In this document: one piece after another, positions 49,098 through 57,363 of the stretch
How the letters are laid out: the number at the start of each line of letters is the position of its first letter
Numbering within the stretch: the first letter of the stretch is position 1
Assembly: GCA_009993005.1 (NCBI GenBank)
Contig: JAACUH010000058.1
Coordinates: 26,249-90,248, forward strand
Source of the DNA: Rhodobacterales bacterium
Lineage (GTDB): Bacteria; Pseudomonadota; Alphaproteobacteria; Rhodobacterales; Rhodobacteraceae
DNA length: 64,000 nt
Direction: 5' to 3'
Program-made: the position numbers and the translations under genes
Notes under the pieces: model-generated
What the model was told of the DNA's origin: nothing
The model's database searches: none
Seen by the model: the letters and a program-made list of their open reading frames with translations, nothing else

Positions 49098-50135
49098 ATG
49101 ATCTCCAGACGCGTATTCGCAGGGCTGCTCGGGTCCATCGCGCTGCTGCCAGGACTGGCTGTCGCGCAGGACATGCCCGCGCCCTTTGACGCCCCCGCCG
49201 AGGTCGAGATCGCCCTGGTGCGCTATCTGTCCACCGGCGATTTCTTTCAGGCCTACCTCTCGGGGGTCGAACAGCAGGCAGCGGCGCTGGGCGTGACGCT
49301 GCGGGTGTTCGACAGCCGGCAGGACGCCGCTCTGCAGGCCGACATGGTCGATCAGGCCATCGCGCTGGGCGTGGACGGGATCATCGTGCAGCACGGGCTG
49401 ACCGAATCGATGCAGGAGGCGGTGCAGCGTGCCGTCGATGCGGGGATCAAGGTCGTGGCCTTTGACGTCAACGTCGAAAACCCGGCGGTGCCGCAGATCG
49501 AACAGTCAGACCGCGACCTTGCGCGGCTGGCGCTCGAACAGGCGATCGTGGACAATGGCGAGGCATGGACCGCGGGCTACGTCTATGTGCCCGGCATCGC
49601 GCCCCTGGACCGGCGCGACGAGACCTGGCGCGACTTTAAGGGGCGCTATCCGGGCATCAACGAGGTGGCGATGTTCGGCACGCTCGACAACCCCATCGCC
49701 AATGCCGTGGCCAACCAGGCGCGCTCTGTCGTGTCGGCCAACCCCACCATCACCGTGATGTTCGCGCCCTATGACGAGTTTGCCAAGGGTGTGATGATCG
49801 CCGTGAACGAGGCCGGCATGGGGACCGATGTGTCGATCTATTCGGCCGACGTGTCCACCGCCGACATCGCGATGATGCGCGAGCCGGACAGCCCGTGGAA
49901 GGCCACCGCCGCGACCAACCCCGCCGTGGTGGGCGAAGTGTCGGTGCGGGCGCTGGCGATGCTGCTGGCTGGCGAAGAGCCCGGCGCGCAGGTGATCGTG
50001 CCGCCGACGCTGATCACGCAGGCGATGCTCAACGAGCTCGACATCTCGAACATGGAAGAGCTGGGCGCGAAATTGCCTGCCTTTGTCCATGCCGATGTGG
50101 CGATGCCCGCCTGGATGCCGCTGCCCCGGCGCTGA
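49098..50135 (+). CDS. CUT2 sugar ABC transporter substrate-binding protein
   Basis: A 345-residue periplasmic binding protein of the ribose/galactose type. The N-terminus MISRRVFAGLLGSIALLPGL ends in a cleavage site near AVAQD; the mature part has QAYLSGVEQQAAALGVTLRV, DQAIALGVDGIIVQHG and VVAFDVNVENP. A GGGAGG ribosome site precedes it. It is the last gene of the transporter operon and is followed by a strong terminator. Its ligand should be 5-methylthioribose, 5-deoxyribose or a related pentose if the pathway reading is right. Confidence 0.92.
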   Translation: MISRRVFAGLLGSIALLPGLAVAQDMPAPFDAPAEVEIALVRYLSTGDFFQAYLSGVEQQAAALGVTLRVFDSRQDAALQADMVDQAIALGVDGIIVQHGLTESMQEAVQRAVDAGIKVVAFDVNVENPAVPQIEQSDRDLARLALEQAIVDNGEAWTAGYVYVPGIAPLDRRDETWRDFKGRYPGINEVAMFGTLDNPIANAVANQARSVVSANPTITVMFAPYDEFAKGVMIAVNEAGMGTDVSIYSADVSTADIAMMREPDSPWKATAATNPAVVGEVSVRALAMLLAGEEPGAQVIVPPTLITQAMLNELDISNMEELGAKLPAFVHADVAMPAWMPLPRR

Positions 50136-50189
50136 CCCTTCCGGGCGCGGCGCCTGCCGCCCCCTGGCTGCTCCCTGACCGCCACCCCC

Positions 50190-50220
50190 CCCCCCCGCGC
50201 CATCGATGCGCGGGGGGGTT
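50190..50220 (+). terminator. Rho-independent terminator after the CUT2 operon
   Basis: An 11-base-pair GC stem (50190-50200 with 50208-50218) and loop CATCGAT followed by TTT. A run of twelve C starts at 50185. It separates the transporter operon from the phage-like segment. Confidence 0.8.
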
Positions 50221-50365
50221 TGGTCATGCGCCGCGCACCGCCAAAAATGGGTATCGAGGTGCAGGGCGGCGCGCTGGCTGTCGGTGCGGGGATGCACCCG
50301 CAACTCGGCAAGGGGCCGGATCGGCTTTCCTCCGATCTGTCGCGTCCCCTGAGGGCGAAGCCTAC

Positions 50366-50572
50366 ATGACCGGCGATGCGCTCTGCTGTTGGTGCGACGG
50401 CGCCAAGCGGATGCGCGAGGGCCTTATCCACGCGGTCTCGAAGCGGGCAGGTCCGCCTGTCACCGGATTTGTGCAACAGAGCCCGCGTAAGCCCCGCTGG
50501 CAAATGGTCTGCAATGTCTGTCGCGGAATTGCGCGCAGAAAGGATAGGACCTGCGCTCGGAACAACCTATGA
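50366..50572 (+). CDS. Small predicted zinc-ribbon protein
   Basis: A 68-residue basic ORF not matching a family I know. It has two CxxC pairs, Cys7-Cys10 and Cys49-Cys52, separated by 38 residues, which could bind one zinc ion. GAGGG lies 10 bases before the ATG. It sits at the left edge of the phage-like fragment, so a phage regulator or morphogenesis factor is possible. The rest of the 50223-50647 interval shows no other convincing gene. The call is tentative because other frames are also open here. Confidence 0.4.
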   Translation: MTGDALCCWCDGAKRMREGLIHAVSKRAGPPVTGFVQQSPRKPRWQMVCNVCRGIARRKDRTCARNNL

Positions 50573-50647
50573 TGTTTGCGTTTGCTATGCTGGCGGCGCG
50601 TGGACAACGCCAACAAGCATTACAATCGTATAGCCGGAGTAGCCCCA

Positions 50648-50778
50648 ATGCCGACCATCGACGAACTCATGCGTGACTTCAACCGCTTCACCGGCGACGG
50701 GCTGCCGGGTGAGCCTGCGGGTGGCCCCTGCCGGTTGGTGACCCGGCGTCCGGGCCGCATACCCCGACAAAAGCCGAA
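50648..50778 (+). pseudogene. Out-of-frame N-terminal module of the tail-spike gene
   Basis: ATG at 50648 opens MPTIDELMRDFNRFTGDGLP-GEPAG, a typical virion-attachment N-terminus. After GGT at 50720-50722 only two bases precede the CCC that starts PLPVGDPASGPHTPTKAE in the +1 frame of the main ORF. A one-base deletion at 50723-50724 explains this. As it stands the module reads into an unrelated 84-residue product. Confidence 0.65.
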
Positions 50779-52314
50779 ATGCGCGCATGGGGGCGGGCGA
50801 TTGTGGAGGGGACCGGCGACGGCGCGCCTTCCTTTGTCACGCTGTTCCAGTTCGGCGGGGTTGGCGATGGGGTCGCAGACGACACCGTCGCGTGGCTGAG
50901 AGCGCTGGCGGACGGGCGCGACATCTACATCGAGCCGGGCAAGACGTATCGCGTGACAAACCCGAACAACACGCTCGGCCGGCGCATCTTCGGGCCGGGG
51001 CGCGTGATCCAGAACGTGACCGGCGGCATCGTGCAGCTCAATGCGCCCTACTGGGAAAGCCCTGTCCAATTCCGACATTTCGCACATGCGGCGAAAAAGG
51101 CAATCATCAGCGGAACTGCGCTGAAAATTGTCATCCTCGGCGATAGCACTGCGACAAACGGTTACGTCATGAACGTCGATGACCAGGTTATCGCCGAGTT
51201 TGAAAACGCGGGCGTTGGCGTGGCGTCGGTCGTGCAAGACGCTGTGTCTGAGACTGCATGGTTCACAAGCAATCTCGGCACGGTCCTGACCGGATATGGA
51301 GAGCAGAAGCACGTCGTTTTCTGCAAATTCGGGATCAATGATTCGGGGTCATCGCCGACTACAATTGAAAGCGCGCGGGTCTCCCTGCGAAACGCCATGC
51401 GGCAGCGGCTCGGCGAAATCCGGGCCAGCACATATGGGGCCGCAGCCAATCTGTCAGTTGTTCTGATCCTGCCCAATGCGCTCGGCAACAACGCGACAAA
51501 TGCGAGCAATCGGAACAACGCATGGCTTGAAACCATACGAGGCATCTATTGGGAGGCCGCGCGCGACTACGAGTGCGTTGCCTATGACCCGTTCATGGAA
51601 AGCCGGTGGGGACAGGGGCAGGAGAACAAGAGCCTTGACAGCTTTGCGGTGCATCCTCTGTCAAACTACAACTTGGACATCTGGACGCGCGCGGTGCGGG
51701 ACATCTTCGAGCCGGGCGGCAATGTGGGCCGAAACCGCGCAATCTGGCGCACCCTTGCAGAGGGTGGCGCGCCTTCGGTGGGCACGGCACTTTCGTTCTA
51801 CCCGCGCGGGTCGTCATGGCTGCGCGCGGCGGCGGCTGATGGATGGCCGTTCAGCGGCTTGCTTGCCACAGAGGTGCACCCCGATACGGTCGGTCGGCAG
51901 ACGCTGGTCGATTTCACGAATGCCTTTCCCCGGCAGATCACGCGGCATTGGCGCACGGGGGCAGTCGCGTGGGGACCGTGGACCGGCGATGATGGCGCAA
52001 TCGACCTCACGATGGTTGCCGGGTGGATCTCGTTCGGGGGGGCATTCCGCGCGCCTGCGGTCACGCGCAGCGCCGACGGTGTCGTGTCGTTGATGGGCGC
52101 GATCAAGGACGGCACCACGACCGGCGAGACCACGATCACCACGCTACCGGCGGGTTTCAGGCCGTCGCACGAAATCCTGGTGCTATGCGGAACGCTGGCC
52201 AGCCCCTACACCGCGCAATTGCGCATCCAGACGACGGGCGCAGTAAAAATCAGGGCAGGCGGTGACGCGACAGGCATGTTTCTGGACGGAGTCAGTTTCG
52301 TTGCGGCGGTCTGA
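50779..52314 (+). CDS. Phage-type tail spike/fibre protein with SGNH hydrolase domain
   Basis: A 511-residue virion-like protein. The N-terminal part (GVGDGVADDTVAWLRALADG) resembles the pectate-lyase-like head-binding region of tail spikes; the middle carries an SGNH esterase with GDSTATNG near residue 121, FGINDSG near 186 and FAVHP near 291; the C-terminal ~130 residues form repeated beta-like segments as in receptor-binding tips. The likely true start is ATG 50648, lost by a one-base frameshift. Its AT content is higher than that of neighbours. It may deacetylate host polysaccharide. A gene-transfer-agent head spike is an alternative reading. Confidence 0.75.
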   Translation: MRAWGRAIVEGTGDGAPSFVTLFQFGGVGDGVADDTVAWLRALADGRDIYIEPGKTYRVTNPNNTLGRRIFGPGRVIQNVTGGIVQLNAPYWESPVQFRHFAHAAKKAIISGTALKIVILGDSTATNGYVMNVDDQVIAEFENAGVGVASVVQDAVSETAWFTSNLGTVLTGYGEQKHVVFCKFGINDSGSSPTTIESARVSLRNAMRQRLGEIRASTYGAAANLSVVLILPNALGNNATNASNRNNAWLETIRGIYWEAARDYECVAYDPFMESRWGQGQENKSLDSFAVHPLSNYNLDIWTRAVRDIFEPGGNVGRNRAIWRTLAEGGAPSVGTALSFYPRGSSWLRAAAADGWPFSGLLATEVHPDTVGRQTLVDFTNAFPRQITRHWRTGAVAWGPWTGDDGAIDLTMVAGWISFGGAFRAPAVTRSADGVVSLMGAIKDGTTTGETTITTLPAGFRPSHEILVLCGTLASPYTAQLRIQTTGAVKIRAGGDATGMFLDGVSFVAAV

Positions 52315-52338
52315 TCGTGGCGCGGCAAGGGGCATCTC

Positions 52339-52569
52339 ATGACAGATCCAATCTGGCGCGTGGGGTTCTGGGTGGCGATGGTTTTCGCTGTCGTGATCAA
52401 GCTGCGCGCAAGCCCGACAATCACCATTCTCGGGGCGGCACTGACGACTGTTGCGGCAGTCGCGGGTGCGCTGATCTTTACCGACCCGGTCGCGGTCTGG
52501 CTGGGGTTTAGTGGAGACGGAGCGCGGTTTGCGGTGTCGGAGGGTTCGGGGTTCTGCCCGGCCGGATGA
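52339..52569 (+). CDS. Small holin-like membrane protein
   Basis: A 76-residue protein with two hydrophobic helices (GFWVAMVFAVVIKL and ITILGAALTTVAAVAGALIF) and a polar tail. AAGGGG precedes the ATG. Size, topology and place after a tail spike suggest a holin or phage membrane protein, but no family motif confirms it. It overlaps the next ORF by four bases. Confidence 0.55.
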   Translation: MTDPIWRVGFWVAMVFAVVIKLRASPTITILGAALTTVAAVAGALIFTDPVAVWLGFSGDGARFAVSEGSGFCPAG

Positions 52570-52838
52570 ACCCGGCAACCACGGGGCCGATGGTGCGCGA
52601 GGCGCAGCGGCACCTTGCGCAGCTCATCTTGCGGCCGATTGCCGGGCAGATGGCCGAGGACGCCTCGGAAAAGCTCGGCGGGCCTGTCCAGATCGACGTT
52701 GTGCGGCCGATGCAGGCTTTCGACGCGGGCGGCAAGGCGCGGGCACTGGCAACGATGGTGGCGGCACTCCCCCCAATCTCTGCACTTCTTTCCGAAGTAT
52801 TGGACAACAAGCGGGCGCTGTCACCTTCGCGGCCTTGA
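52566..52838 (+). CDS. Phage-associated hypothetical protein, possibly truncated
   Basis: A 90-residue protein, start overlapping the holin-like gene as ATGA. It is helical with REAQRHLAQLILRPIAGQMA near the start; I do not recognise the family. The reading ends abruptly in DNKRALSPSRP, whereas another frame continues to a nearby stop, so a frameshift or deletion may have cut it. It is the last gene before the terminator and tRNA-Asn. Confidence 0.5.
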   Translation: MNPATTGPMVREAQRHLAQLILRPIAGQMAEDASEKLGGPVQIDVVRPMQAFDAGGKARALATMVAALPPISALLSEVLDNKRALSPSRP

Positions 52839-52931
52839 AGCGGGCCGAGTAGCCCGATTCATCGGCGGCGCTGTGCGCGTTCCCCCGGCTTCGACCTGTT
52901 CCCCCCGTGTTCCCCAAAGCCCAAACGAGAA

Positions 52932-52951
52932 AAGCCCCCGCGAGGGGGCTT
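52932..52951 (-). terminator. Hairpin terminator between the phage fragment and tRNA-Asn
   Basis: Eight-base-pair stem AAGCCCCC/GGGGGCTT with a GCGA loop. On the minus strand it is followed by TTTTC, so it suits termination of the tRNA-Asn transcript; it may also work for the phage genes on the plus strand. Confidence 0.8.
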
Positions 52952-52982
52952 GCTCTTAAATCTTTGGTATTTCAGGGATTTT

Positions 52983-53057
52983 TGGCTCCGGCGGTAGGGA
53001 TCGAACCTACGACCAATTGATTAACAGTCAACTGCTCTACCGCTGAGCTACGCCGGA
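52983..53057 (-). tRNA. tRNA-Asn (anticodon GTT)
   Basis: 75 bases including an encoded CCA, starting TCCGGCGTAGCTCAGCGG. The anticodon loop CTGTTAA gives GTT, and the T arm GGTTCGATCC is standard. Its 3' end faces the phage-like fragment, as expected for a tRNA integration hotspot. Confidence 0.95.
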
Positions 53058-53126
53058 ACACCGGAGCGCTATAGCAATGGTCTGCGGGGGCGTCCAGAGG
53101 GGGAGGCGCAGAAAATGCGACTTGGG

Positions 53127-54038
53127 TCAAACTAGCTCGTAGAGCGGGTCGGTGAGCGGGCTTTCTGCGCTGCGGACGAGGTTTCTGCTCTCCAGATCAA
53201 TGAGATGGGCCAGCACGTTGCGCTGGGCGGCGGGGAACAGGGCCGGCGGGGTGTCGGTGTAGACCGATGTGGTCAGCGGCGCGAGCCGTTGTGGACCCCG
53301 GGCCAGAGCGGCGCGGATAGCCGCTTCGCGGGCCTGGCGATGGGCGATCAGCGCGCGCAGGCGCGCGGCGCCATCGGGCACCGCCGCGCCATGTCCCGGC
53401 AGCAGCGTGACCGGACCCAGCGCCAGCAATCGCGCGCAGGAGGCCATATAGGCGGCCATGTCGCCATCGGGCGGCGAGACGAGCGAACTGGCCCAGCCCA
53501 TCGCATGGTCGCCGGAAAACAGGTGCCGTCCCCAGAGCAGGCACAGGTGGTTGCCGAAATGGCCCGGCGTGTGCAGGGCGCGCAACTGCCAGCCTTCGCC
53601 GGCCACCTCGGCCCCGTCGGCCAGACGGATGTCGGGTGCAAAGCCCGTATCGACGCCTTCGCCGCCGGCGACCAGCCCCGCGGCCAGCCGCTGTTCCATC
53701 AGCGCGCTGCGCCCGGCGGTGCTCTTGCCAAAGGCCACGACGGGTGCGCCTGTCGCTTCGCGCAAGGCGGGGGCGGCGGCGGAATGGTCGCGGTGGCTGT
53801 GGGTGACGATGATCTTTGTCACGTGTCGCCCGCCGATCGCGGCGAGCAATGCGGCCAGGTGCGCGGGATCGTCAGGGCCCGGATCGATCACGCAGAGCGC
53901 GGCGCGGCCGAGCAGATAGGTGTTGGTGCCGCGGAAGGTCATGGCCGAGGGGTTGGGCGCCAGCACCCGCACCAGATCGGGCGCGAGCGCCACCGCGACG
54001 CCGGGGGGCGGGTCGAAATGGCCGGGATCGTCCTGCAT
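53127..54038 (-). CDS. MBL-fold metallo-hydrolase
   Basis: A 303-residue metallo-beta-lactamase-fold hydrolase of the LACTB2-like group. The zinc motif THSHRDHSAA is near residue 79, the later ligands are in LHTPGHFGNHLCL near 155 and FSGDHAMGW near 173, and LLPGHGAAV near 213. The C-terminal winged part (FPAAQRNVLAHLIDLE) fits the same group. The substrate is unknown; thioester or RNA hydrolysis is possible. It is divergent from the histidine kinase gene with 40 bases between starts. Confidence 0.9.
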   Translation of the reverse strand: MQDDPGHFDPPPGVAVALAPDLVRVLAPNPSAMTFRGTNTYLLGRAALCVIDPGPDDPAHLAALLAAIGGRHVTKIIVTHSHRDHSAAAPALREATGAPVVAFGKSTAGRSALMEQRLAAGLVAGGEGVDTGFAPDIRLADGAEVAGEGWQLRALHTPGHFGNHLCLLWGRHLFSGDHAMGWASSLVSPPDGDMAAYMASCARLLALGPVTLLPGHGAAVPDGAARLRALIAHRQAREAAIRAALARGPQRLAPLTTSVYTDTPPALFPAAQRNVLAHLIDLESRNLVRSAESPLTDPLYELV

Positions 54039-54078
54039 TGTCCTTTTCCTCGCCGCTGCCGCCCGTTAGCCTGCGGTC

Positions 54079-55401
54079 ATGATGTTCCGCTGGCTCAAGC
54101 AGTATATGCCGCGCAGCCTTTATGGGCGGGCTGCGCTTATCCTTGTGCTGCCGATCGTGGTTCTGCAACTGGCGATCTCGGTCGGCTTCATCCAGCGCCA
54201 CTTCGAGGGGGTTACGCGGCAGATGACCCGGTCGGTGCTGGTCGAGCTGCGCTATCTGGCGGACGAGGTGGGCGAGGCGGGGACGCCGGCGGCGGCCCTC
54301 GCCCGGGCACAGGAGATCGGCACGCCGTTGCAGTTGGCGGTGGCGCTGCCGGTGGCCGACGCGCCGCTGGCCGATACCCGGCGGGCCTATGACCTCTCGG
54401 GCCGGATCGTGATCGGGACGCTGCGCGACGGGTTGCCGATGCTGCGCGCGGTCCGGCTGCCCGATGACCGGGCGGTCGAGCTATGGCTCGACACGCCGCA
54501 GGGGGTGATGGCGGTCGGTTTCGACCGGCGGCGTGTGTCGGCGTCGAACCCACACCAGCTTCTGGTGCTGATGCTGGTGCTGAGCGCGCTGATGACGCTG
54601 ATCGCCTATCAGTTCCTGCGCAACCAGTTGCGGCCGATCACGCGGCTGGCGGCGGCGGCGGCGGATTATGGCAAGGGGCGGATCACGCCCTATCACGCCG
54701 GCGGCGCCACCGAGGTGCGCGCGGCGGGGGCGGCATTCCTCGACATGCGCCACCGGATCGAGCGGCAGACGCAGGCGCGCACGATGATGCTGTCGGGGGT
54801 GAGCCATGACCTGCGCACGCCGCTGACCCGGTTGCGGCTGGGCCTGTCGCTTCTGGACGAGGCCGAGGCCGCGCCGCTGATCCGCGACGTGGACGACATG
54901 CAGCGGCTGCTCGACGCCTTTCTCGATTTCGCCCGCGGCGATGCGGAGGACGCGCTCGCGCCGGTCGATCCCGAGGCGCTGGTGCGCCAGGTGGTGGCGG
55001 ATGCGCAGCGGGCGGGGCAGGCGGCCAGCCTTGGCGAGGTGACAGGGGCGCTCGACGGTCCGGTGCCGCTGCGGGAGATGGCCGTGCGCCGCGCGCTCGA
55101 CAACCTGATCGGCAATGCGCTGCGCTATGGCCGGCGGGCCGAGGTGGGCCTGACCATCGGCCCGCGCACGGTCTGCATCTGGGTCGAGGACGATGGCCCC
55201 GGGATCCCGCCCGAACAGCGTGAAGAGGCGATGCGCCCCTTTACCCGGCTCGACCCCGCGCGCAATCAGGACAAGGGGCCGGGCGTGGGCCTTGGCCTTG
55301 CCATCGTGGCGGATATCGCGCGGGGGCATGGCGGCCTGCTGCGTCTGGGGGAGAGCGCCCGCCTGGGCGGGCTGCGCGCCGATCTGGTGCTGGCGCGCTG
55401 A
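54079..55401 (+). CDS. EnvZ-like sensor histidine kinase, no adjacent response regulator
   Basis: A 440-residue membrane sensor kinase. Membrane helices lie at about residues 16-38 and 158-178 around a ~120-residue periplasmic sensor; a HAMP domain follows (QLRPITRLAAAAADYGKGRI). The H-box SHDLRTPLTRLRLG is near residue 242, then N-box NLIGNALRYG near 344, G1 EDDGPGIP, F RPFTRLDP and G2 GVGLGLAIV. The N-terminal MFRWLKQYMPRSLYGRAALI opening matches alphaproteobacterial EnvZ-type kinases. No response regulator is adjacent. Start at 54079; a second ATG is next. Confidence 0.9.
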   Translation: MMFRWLKQYMPRSLYGRAALILVLPIVVLQLAISVGFIQRHFEGVTRQMTRSVLVELRYLADEVGEAGTPAAALARAQEIGTPLQLAVALPVADAPLADTRRAYDLSGRIVIGTLRDGLPMLRAVRLPDDRAVELWLDTPQGVMAVGFDRRRVSASNPHQLLVLMLVLSALMTLIAYQFLRNQLRPITRLAAAAADYGKGRITPYHAGGATEVRAAGAAFLDMRHRIERQTQARTMMLSGVSHDLRTPLTRLRLGLSLLDEAEAAPLIRDVDDMQRLLDAFLDFARGDAEDALAPVDPEALVRQVVADAQRAGQAASLGEVTGALDGPVPLREMAVRRALDNLIGNALRYGRRAEVGLTIGPRTVCIWVEDDGPGIPPEQREEAMRPFTRLDPARNQDKGPGVGLGLAIVADIARGHGGLLRLGESARLGGLRADLVLAR

Positions 55402-55406
55402 AGCAG

Positions 55407-55483
55407 TGGTAGGCCCGGCAGGACTTGAACCCGCAACCAAAGCGTTATGAGCGCTCTGCTCTAACCAATTGAGCTACAGGCCC
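55407..55483 (-). tRNA. tRNA with CAT anticodon, probably tRNA-Ile2 (or Met)
   Basis: 77 bases with encoded CCA, starting GGGCCTGTAGCTCAATTGG. The anticodon loop CTCATAA gives CAT. The pairing TTGGTTGCGGGTTCAAGTCC resembles tRNA-Ile2, where lysidine changes CAT decoding to AUA, more than the elongator Met tRNA; the initiator is excluded by the first base pair. It lies five bases after the histidine kinase stop, on the other strand. The short direct repeat GGTCAAGTTCCG follows at about 55515-55545. Confidence 0.85.
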
Positions 55484-55607
55484 CCGCGCAAGTGCCTATC
55501 CAGAGCCGGCCGATGGGTCAAGTTCCGACTGGTCAAGTTCCGGCTGGTCAGCCCCGCCGTGCTGCGCTATCGCAGCGCGCAACACGAGGGACAGAGCGGG
55601 GGATCGC

Positions 55608-56651
55608 ATGACCGGCAAGAACGGGTTGACCTATGCGCAGGCGGGCGTGGATATCGACGCGGGCAATGCGCTGGTGGAGCGGATCAAGCCTGCCGCGAAA
55701 CGCACCGCACGCCCCGGCGTGATGAGCGGGCTGGGCGGCTTTGGCGCGCTGTTCGACCTGCGCGCGGCGGGCTATCACGACCCGATCCTTGTCGCGGCGA
55801 CCGATGGCGTCGGCACCAAGCTGCGCATCGCCATCGACACCGGCCATGTCGATACGATCGGCATCGACCTTGTCGCGATGTGCGTCAATGACCTTGTCTG
55901 TCAGGGGGCGGAGCCGCTGCTGTTTCTTGATTATTTCGCGACCGGCAGGCTCGACGTCGATCAGGCCGCGCGGATCATCACCGGCATTGCCGAGGGCTGC
56001 GCGCGCTCGGGCTGTGCGCTGATCGGCGGCGAGACGGCCGAGATGCCGGGGATGTATGCGGCCGAGGATTTCGACCTGGCTGGTTTTGCCGTGGGCGCGA
56101 TGGAGCGCGGCGCGGAGCTGCCGGCGGGGGTGGAGGCGGGCGACGTGCTGCTGGGCCTCGCGTCGGACGGGGTGCATTCCAACGGCTATTCGCTGGTGCG
56201 CAAGGTGGTCGAGGTCGCGGGGCTCGCCTGGGACGCACCCGCGCCCTTTGCCGACGCGCCGCTGGGCGCGGCGCTGCTGACGCCGACGCGGCTCTATGTG
56301 CGCGCGGCGCTGGCTGCGGTGCGGGCGGGTGGCGTGCATGCGCTGGCGCATGTCACCGGCGGCGGGCTGACCGAGAACCTGCCGCGCGTGCTGCCCGACG
56401 GGCTGGGCGCGACCATCGACCTGGGTGCCTGGACGCTGCCGCCGGTGTTCCGCTGGCTGGCGCAGACGGGGGGCATGGCAGAGGGCGAATTGCTCAAGAC
56501 CTTCAACAGCGGGATCGGGATGATTGCCGTGGTGGCGGCAGATCGCGCCGAGGCGCTGACGGTGCTTTTGGCCGAGGCGGGCGAGAGCGTGCACCGCATC
56601 GGCCATGTGACGCCGGGCGCGGGCGTGACCTATGAGGGCCGGCTGCTGTGA
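55608..56651 (+). CDS. purM: Phosphoribosylformylglycinamidine cyclo-ligase
   Basis: AIR synthetase of purine biosynthesis, 347 residues, cyclising FGAM to AIR with ATP. Conserved blocks: [64 protein letters not shown] and [19 protein letters not shown]. The start is ATG at 55608 after GAGCGGGGG. purN follows with a four-base overlap (GTGA), giving the common purMN pair. Confidence 0.96.
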   Translation: MTGKNGLTYAQAGVDIDAGNALVERIKPAAKRTARPGVMSGLGGFGALFDLRAAGYHDPILVAATDGVGTKLRIAIDTGHVDTIGIDLVAMCVNDLVCQGAEPLLFLDYFATGRLDVDQAARIITGIAEGCARSGCALIGGETAEMPGMYAAEDFDLAGFAVGAMERGAELPAGVEAGDVLLGLASDGVHSNGYSLVRKVVEVAGLAWDAPAPFADAPLGAALLTPTRLYVRAALAAVRAGGVHALAHVTGGGLTENLPRVLPDGLGATIDLGAWTLPPVFRWLAQTGGMAEGELLKTFNSGIGMIAVVAADRAEALTVLLAEAGESVHRIGHVTPGAGVTYEGRLL

Positions 56652-57238
56652 CGCAGCGGGTCGCCATCCTGATTTCGGGCGGCGGGTCGAACATGCTCGC
56701 GCTGGTCGCCTCGATGACCGGCGATCATCCGGCGCGTCCGGTGCTGGTGGCGGCGAACGACCCCGCCGCCGCCGGGCTTGCGCGGGCGGCTGCAGGCGGG
56801 ATCGCGACCGCCGCGGTCGATCACCGCGCCTATGGCGACCGCGCCGACTTTGAAGCGGCGCTGCACGCGGTGCTGGCCGAGGCGCGGCCCGACATCCTGT
56901 GCCTTGCCGGGTTCATGCGCATCCTCACCCCGGATTTCATCGCGCGGTGGGAGGGGCGGATGCTCAACATCCATCCGTCCTTGTTGCCCAAATACAAGGG
57001 GTTGCACACCCATGCCCGGGCGCTCGCTGCGGGCGATACCGAGCATGGCTGCACCGTGCACGAGGTCACGGCGGCGCTGGATGACGGGCCGATCCTGGGA
57101 CAGGCGCGGCTGCGCGTGACAGCGCAGGACACCGCCGAGACGCTGGCGGCGCGGGTGCTGCCGCTGGAACATCGGCTCTATCCGGCGGTGCTGCGACGCT
57201 TTGTCGAGGGCGAGCGCGGGATGCTGACGCTGGCCTGA
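56648..57238 (+). CDS. purN: Phosphoribosylglycinamide formyltransferase
   Basis: GAR transformylase of purine synthesis, 196 residues, using 10-formyl-tetrahydrofolate. Motifs: [39 protein letters not shown], the catalytic-region [20 protein letters not shown] (Asn-His pair) and [20 protein letters not shown] with the catalytic Asp. The start is GTG overlapping the purM stop, consistent with translational coupling. Confidence 0.96.
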   Translation: MTQRVAILISGGGSNMLALVASMTGDHPARPVLVAANDPAAAGLARAAAGGIATAAVDHRAYGDRADFEAALHAVLAEARPDILCLAGFMRILTPDFIARWEGRMLNIHPSLLPKYKGLHTHARALAAGDTEHGCTVHEVTAALDDGPILGQARLRVTAQDTAETLAARVLPLEHRLYPAVLRRFVEGERGMLTLA

Positions 57239-57363
57239 CGCCCGGCGCACGCGCAACACGCTTTTCAAGGGCGGGCGGATCGCCTATCACGGTCGGACAG
57301 GCGCAAGCCCGCACGTCGGTGACGTGCCCGCGACCGCGCAGCAGTCACCGTAAACGGGCCTTG

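Noticed and set aside
50136..52982. attL/attR copies of the tRNA-Asn 3' end flanking the phage fragment
   Set aside because: No second copy of the tRNA end sequence was found left of the fragment by eye, and there is no integrase gene.
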